Source of the DNA: Enterococcus_C asini_A
Lineage (GTDB): Bacteria; Bacillota; Bacilli; Lactobacillales; Enterococcaceae
DNA length: 64,000 nt
NCBI RefSeq assembly: GCF_031928785.1
Contig: NZ_JARQAL010000003.1
Direction: 5' to 3' (one strand)
Within the stretch, counting starts at the first letter, position 1; each line of letters begins with the position of its first letter. This document shows, piece by piece, positions 60,610 through 64,000 of the stretch. The notes under the pieces are model-generated. The model did not search any database. It was not told the origin of the DNA and was given only the letters and a program-made list of their open reading frames with translations. The position numbers were made by a program, and so were the translations under genes.

Positions 60610-63147
60610 ATGAAAAAGAAAAATAGCTTGCGATTACGCAAGGCATTAGCTAGTTTCAGTGTCGTATTAATTTTATTTTCTCATGGAACGGGGGCATACG
60701 CCAGTGTTTCTCAAGGAGAAGGAAATAACAGCAGTCAGGTGACTACAACCACAGGGGATAGTCCGGTGGTCCAAGAAGATACATCAACAGAAGCCATAGG
60801 AGATGTATCAAGTGCTGCACCGGTTGAGGAGGTGGCTCCCCCGGAAGTGGTTCCAGAAGAAACACCAACTGAGTCTAATCCGGTTGTTGAAGAACCCTCT
60901 GTTGAAGAACCAGGAGCAGAAAGTCCTGCTCCAACTCCAGATCCAGGGGAAGAAACTCCGGAAGTGCCAACAGTGAATGATAGTGAGTTACAAAACCAAT
61001 TGGCTGCTTTGAATGTAGCTTTGGAAAATTCAGCAAACTATACAAGTATTTCTTTTGACCAAGGGGCATTGGAGGCTTTGGCTAATGAAGCAACCGCACT
61101 TTTAGCAAATGATCAAGCAACCCAGGATCAGTTAGATGCTTGTGCTGTAACGATTGCCAATAAATTAGCGTCTTTAGTCTTAAGAGGCGACAAAAGTGAA
61201 TTGACTAAATTAGTGGAACAAGCCAAGCAGCTAAAAGCAGCGGATTATACCCCAGAAAGCTTTGCTAAGGTAAAAGACTGGCTTCAAAAGGCTGAGACCA
61301 TTTTGAAAAATCAGGATGCCACAGCAGCTGATTTAGCTCCGATTACTGCGGGATTACAAGAAGCAATCGCCGGGCTAAGTAAAGCTCCAGAAAAAAACAA
61401 ACCCGAAAAACCGACGCCACCGGCAGTAACCCCTGAAAAACCAGCACCAACAAATCCTACGCCTGTTGAAAAAGCTCCAGAAACAAGCACGGATAGCGCT
61501 GATAATTCAACAAAAGGGCCTTCGGAAATTACCTCTGGTGATGACAGCGTTAATGAAATTGATGATAAATATGGTGTGGATAGCCTAACTGATTCCAACT
61601 TAAACGGCTATGAATTACCATTACTGTCTTCTTACGATGATGAACGCCAAGGTGCTTTAGTGGCACAAGCACTAAAGACATTGAGTCTGCCGTATAGTGA
61701 AGAAAACGGGAAAATGGATAAAGAGGGCCTTCCAGAAAGCTTTAGCAATCTTGGCTTAACCCGTTATATTTATCAGACAGTGTTAGGAGTAGACTTGGGA
61801 GATAGCTACAAATCCCAAGCTACCGGTGGAGAAAAATGCGAGTTAGAAAAAGCTGAAATTGGCGATTTGTTATTCTGGGAAAAAGATGGGCAGCCAACTA
61901 AAGTCGGTTTATATCTCGGTCAAGGGAAATATTTGATGGTTGATTCTCAAATTATCCCTCAACAGGTTACTTTAGACAAAGATGCGCAAGATGAAGCTGA
62001 CAAAGAAAAGCCGGCAGTGGCAATTTATACCATCCAAGGCTATGCCGAAGATAAAGAAGGCAAAGTAACCATTGAAAAAGAAGCCACTACCACTACGTTA
62101 AGCGCAGCCGTGACCAATCCGACTTATGCGGTGCATAGTTTAGGAAACACAAAACTAACCGCAAAAGGACAAGATTTGTTGAAGAACTACGCTGCTAGCG
62201 TGGAGTTTAAAGCCAATGCTAATACTCAAGCGTTTATTGACCAAATTGGCGAAGACGCTAGAGAATTAGGTTTGAAATACGATGTCTATGCTTCAGTGAT
62301 GATTGCTCAAGCTATTTTGGAATCCGGCTCTGGTAGTAGTGGATTGTCCCGGGCACCATATTATAATTTATTTGGTATTAAAGGAACATACAACGGTAAT
62401 GGCGTTGTGATGAATACTATGGAAGATAATGGGCAGGGCTCTCTTTTTGCTATTAATGCTAGCTTCCGAAAGTATCCTAATGCAAAAGCTTCCTTACAAG
62501 ACTATGTGTCCTTAATTAGAGGTGGTGCTGCTGGCAGCCAATCATTTTACAAGGCGACTTGGCGTTCTGAAGCCAAAAACTACTTACAAGCTACGGAATA
62601 TCTAACTGGTCGTTACGCTACAGATACGCAATACAATAATAAGCTAAACTCGCTTATTGCGGCTTACCATTTAACTCAATACGACGAGCCTAAAGCCACA
62701 GATGCCGGGATGATTATCGCTGATACGAATCAAATTCCAGCCCAATATCGAACGCAAATGAAATATCCTGCATACAATGGAACTAACTATAATAGTAGTG
62801 GTTCCTATCCGGTAGGCCAATGTACCTGGTATGTATTTAATCGCATTAGTCAATTGGGTGGCCATGTAGATGATTTCATGGGTAATGGCGGAGAATGGGG
62901 CCAAAAAGGCGCCCAATTAGGTTATCGTACGACTCAAACACCGACTGTGGGCTATGCAGTAAGTTTCCATCCAGGCGTTGCTGGTTCAAGTTCGTTATAT
63001 GGTCACGTGGCTTTTGTTGAAGCGGTGGGACCTGATGGAATTTTGGTATCAGAAGGCAACGTAGTAGGGCCACTAGTTGTTTCCTATCGAGTGATTCCAA
63101 ATTCAATTGCTCGTTCAAACTTAGTAACCTATGTAGCACCTAAATAA
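60610..63147 (+). CDS. Secreted multidomain peptidoglycan hydrolase (FIVAR, degenerate NlpC/P60, GH73, CHAP)
   Basis: An 845-residue exported protein. Signal peptide about 1-31 (GAYA before Ser); Pro/Glu/Thr-rich region (about 60-120); two FIVAR-like helical repeats (about 125-258); Pro-rich linker (260-300); an NlpC/P60-like module (about 340-478) whose active Cys is Asn380 in FSNLGL and whose His is Lys431 in TKVGLYLG; a GH73 glucosaminidase (about 535-690) with Glu571 in AQAILESGSG; and a C-terminal CHAP amidase/endopeptidase with Cys738 in VGQCTWYVF and His799 in GHVAFVE. It should cut both glycan and peptide bonds, acting in cell separation. AGGAGG precedes the ATG. No LPXTG motif. Confidence 0.9.
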   Translation: MKKKNSLRLRKALASFSVVLILFSHGTGAYASVSQGEGNNSSQVTTTTGDSPVVQEDTSTEAIGDVSSAAPVEEVAPPEVVPEETPTESNPVVEEPSVEEPGAESPAPTPDPGEETPEVPTVNDSELQNQLAALNVALENSANYTSISFDQGALEALANEATALLANDQATQDQLDACAVTIANKLASLVLRGDKSELTKLVEQAKQLKAADYTPESFAKVKDWLQKAETILKNQDATAADLAPITAGLQEAIAGLSKAPEKNKPEKPTPPAVTPEKPAPTNPTPVEKAPETSTDSADNSTKGPSEITSGDDSVNEIDDKYGVDSLTDSNLNGYELPLLSSYDDERQGALVAQALKTLSLPYSEENGKMDKEGLPESFSNLGLTRYIYQTVLGVDLGDSYKSQATGGEKCELEKAEIGDLLFWEKDGQPTKVGLYLGQGKYLMVDSQIIPQQVTLDKDAQDEADKEKPAVAIYTIQGYAEDKEGKVTIEKEATTTTLSAAVTNPTYAVHSLGNTKLTAKGQDLLKNYAASVEFKANANTQAFIDQIGEDARELGLKYDVYASVMIAQAILESGSGSSGLSRAPYYNLFGIKGTYNGNGVVMNTMEDNGQGSLFAINASFRKYPNAKASLQDYVSLIRGGAAGSQSFYKATWRSEAKNYLQATEYLTGRYATDTQYNNKLNSLIAAYHLTQYDEPKATDAGMIIADTNQIPAQYRTQMKYPAYNGTNYNSSGSYPVGQCTWYVFNRISQLGGHVDDFMGNGGEWGQKGAQLGYRTTQTPTVGYAVSFHPGVAGSSSLYGHVAFVEAVGPDGILVSEGNVVGPLVVSYRVIPNSIARSNLVTYVAPK

Positions 63148-63153
63148 ACGACG

Positions 63154-63187
63154 AAAACGACGGAGTGGAGATTACTTCGTCGTTTTT
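63154..63187 (+). terminator. Terminator after the wall hydrolase
   Basis: 13-bp arms with one mismatch (63154-63166 and 63174-63186), T-rich end. Confidence 0.88.
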
Positions 63188-63270
63188 GCTGTAATCATCT
63201 AACGGAACATACGGAAAATGCTTGTAATGAAAAGAGACAATTGCTATGATACCCATGAGGAAGGTGTAGT

Positions 63271-63468
63271 ATGAAGAAAAGACAACGCAAAAAACAAGCC
63301 TATAAAAAATATATTCGGGATATTTTCGAAGGATATGAATCCATGGTGGCTAATCCGAAAATTGAAAAATTAGAATTTGGTTATTTAAACGAAGAAACAG
63401 TCATCTATCGTGATCAAGATCAACAAATTCATTTCTTATCCCGCGATCGAAAAACCAACTCGAAATAG
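63271..63468 (+). CDS. Small basic hypothetical protein
   Basis: A 65-residue protein I do not recognise. The first third is strongly basic (KKRQRKKQAYKK), the middle acidic, and the end again basic (SRDRKTNSK). No membrane helix or signal. GAGGAAGGTG lies six to eight bases before the ATG, and a good terminator follows six bases after the stop, so it is probably a real gene. Located between the wall hydrolase and an rRNA operon. Confidence 0.65.
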   Translation: MKKRQRKKQAYKKYIRDIFEGYESMVANPKIEKLEFGYLNEETVIYRDQDQQIHFLSRDRKTNSK

Positions 63469-63473
63469 TCACC

Positions 63474-63503
63474 AACGCTCTGATCGGATTCAGAGCGTTT
63501 TTT
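63474..63503 (+). terminator. Terminator after the small hypothetical gene
   Basis: 10-bp perfect arms (63474-63483 and 63490-63499) followed by T. Confidence 0.9.
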
Positions 63504-63625
63504 TATCGGCTAATCACGGGGCTAGAAGATGGAACAGTAAGGTGTTCCGCTATATCATTAACTAGGAGGTGGAGCATTGGCTTAGAGGGAAAATAGCAAG
63601 TTTTCAAAAAAATTACCCAAAACCC

Positions 63626-63654
63626 TTGACCAACTTCTTAAGAAATGATAAATT
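63626..63654 (+). promoter_or_regulatory. rrn P1: rRNA operon promoter P1
   Basis: TTGACC, 17 bases, TAAATT. GTTGC begins 36 bases after the -35 start. Confidence 0.55.
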
Positions 63655-63718
63655 AGACAACGTTGCAAGTGAGAAAACAACTTTGGAAAACAGCTTGAAA
63701 AATATTTCAAATTATCTG

Positions 63719-63747
63719 TTGACAGAGTGGTCTAAGCCTGCTAAACT
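63719..63747 (+). promoter_or_regulatory. rrn P2: rRNA operon promoter P2
   Basis: TTGACA, 17 bases, TAAACT, with an extended TGC before the -10. GTCGCTG begins 35 bases after the -35 start. Confidence 0.65.
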
Positions 63748-63825
63748 AACAAAGTCGCTGTTTGAGAAATCAAACTTCAAATTGAAAGCACAAGAAACTT
63801 TTTGAAAAAAGAGTTAAAAAAGTGC

Positions 63826-63854
63826 TTGACTTTTGAAAAGCAACCTGATATACT
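63826..63854 (+). promoter_or_regulatory. rrn P3: rRNA operon promoter P3
   Basis: TTGACT, 17 bases, TATACT; GTTGCTG at the predicted start site 63861. Confidence 0.8.
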
Positions 63855-63913
63855 TAATGAGTTGCTGATTTAAAAAAAGCGACATTGCTTCAAAAAAACT
63901 TTTATAAAAACAG

Positions 63914-63942
63914 TTGACATTCGAAATGTCATCTGATATGAT
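63914..63942 (+). promoter_or_regulatory. rrn P4: rRNA operon promoter P4
   Basis: TTGACA, 17 bases, TATGAT; GTTGCTG at the predicted start site 63949, forming a GTTGCT-GG-AGCAAC hairpin. Confidence 0.85.
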
Positions 63943-63948
63943 ATAAAA

Positions 63949-64000
63949 GTTGCTGGAGCAACACAGTAGACCTTTGAAAACTGAACAAAAAGCAAAACAA
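63949..64000 (+). other. Leader of an rRNA operon (16S gene just outside the window)
   Basis: The segment CTTTGAAAACTGAACAAA (63974-63991) is the conserved boxA-like antitermination/processing leader seen before 16S genes of Firmicutes. Mature 16S sequence is not reached. Confidence 0.8.

Noticed and set aside
63569..63805. 78-codon open frame before the rRNA operon
   Set aside because: It overlaps rRNA promoters P1 and P2, its composition is that of A/T-rich promoter DNA, and it has no recognisable family; it is most likely chance.
1..63948. tRNA genes, CRISPR arrays, IS transposases or integrases
   Set aside because: None recognised when reading both strands; a systematic search (tRNAscan, CRISPR and ISfinder) was not possible here.

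Overview
The window looks like chromosomal DNA of a low-GC Gram-positive of the order Lactobacillales, most likely an Enterococcus or close relative. The run pcrA-ligA-camS-gatC-gatA-gatB-dgkB-rlmCD (3.1-14.4 kb) is, from memory, the enterococcal order. AGGAGG-type ribosome binding sites are strong, TTG starts are frequent (ligA, dgkB, recQ, the AraC regulator), a class 1A PyrD is present, and PTS-based sugar use with a CcpA-like site fits. The species cannot be fixed from sequence alone. I saw no prophage, plasmid, IS transposase, CRISPR array or tRNA gene.

Layout. 0-2.8 kb: 3' part of a cytoplasmic alpha-amylase, then a convergent CLC chloride/proton antiporter. 3.1-14.4 kb: replication, repair and translation-quality genes plus a lipoprotein, a lipid kinase and an rRNA methylase. 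14.4-15.0 kb: gene-free, decayed-looking DNA. 15-17.4 kb: DUF1697 protein and adenine deaminase. 17.6-28.8 kb: a carbohydrate block with scrB-scrR divergent from scrA-dexB (paired operators between them), alpha-galactosidase divergent from an AraC regulator, then an amino acid permease. 28.9-31.2 kb: acetyltransferase, an L-lactate dehydrogenase behind a Rex-like site, and a cellobiose-type PTS EIIB broken by an amber codon followed by its EIIA. 31.6-35.7 kb: a LysM-3D wall protein behind a WalR-type box, a membrane-anchored phosphoesterase, and a three-gene DUF1538-DUF1538-PII cassette. 35.7-40.6 kb: a palindromic MITE-like element, MATE transporter, phosphoglycerate mutase, ACT/PFL pair, HAD phosphatase. 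40.7-46.9 kb: comEA-comEB-comEC-holA-recQ. 46.9-53.7 kb: ribosomal protein S20, phosphate transporter with its DUF47 partner, P1B-type metal ATPase, undecaprenyl-pyrophosphate phosphatase, two small hydrolases. 54.0-60.5 kb: nuclease-helicase fusion, YajQ, YitT, SufT-like protein, PyrD, acetyltransferase. 60.6-63.5 kb: an 845-residue multidomain wall hydrolase and a small hypothetical protein. 63.6-64.0 kb: four tandem promoters and the leader of an rRNA operon whose 16S gene lies just outside.

How it fits together. Much is housekeeping: DNA unwinding and ligation, Gln-tRNA amidation, DNA uptake, cell wall turnover. The accessory content is mainly sugar catabolism: sucrose uptake and hydrolysis under ScrR, isomalto-oligosaccharide cleavage by DexB, raffinose/melibiose cleavage by the alpha-galactosidase, and lactate formation tied to NADH through Rex. 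The best candidate for an undescribed system is the DUF1538-DUF1538-PII cassette, two paralogous membrane halves plus a PII-like signalling protein. Other points of interest are the rRNA promoter array with a conserved start-site heptamer, a degenerate NlpC/P60 module in the large wall hydrolase, and the palindromic element at 35.7-35.9 kb.
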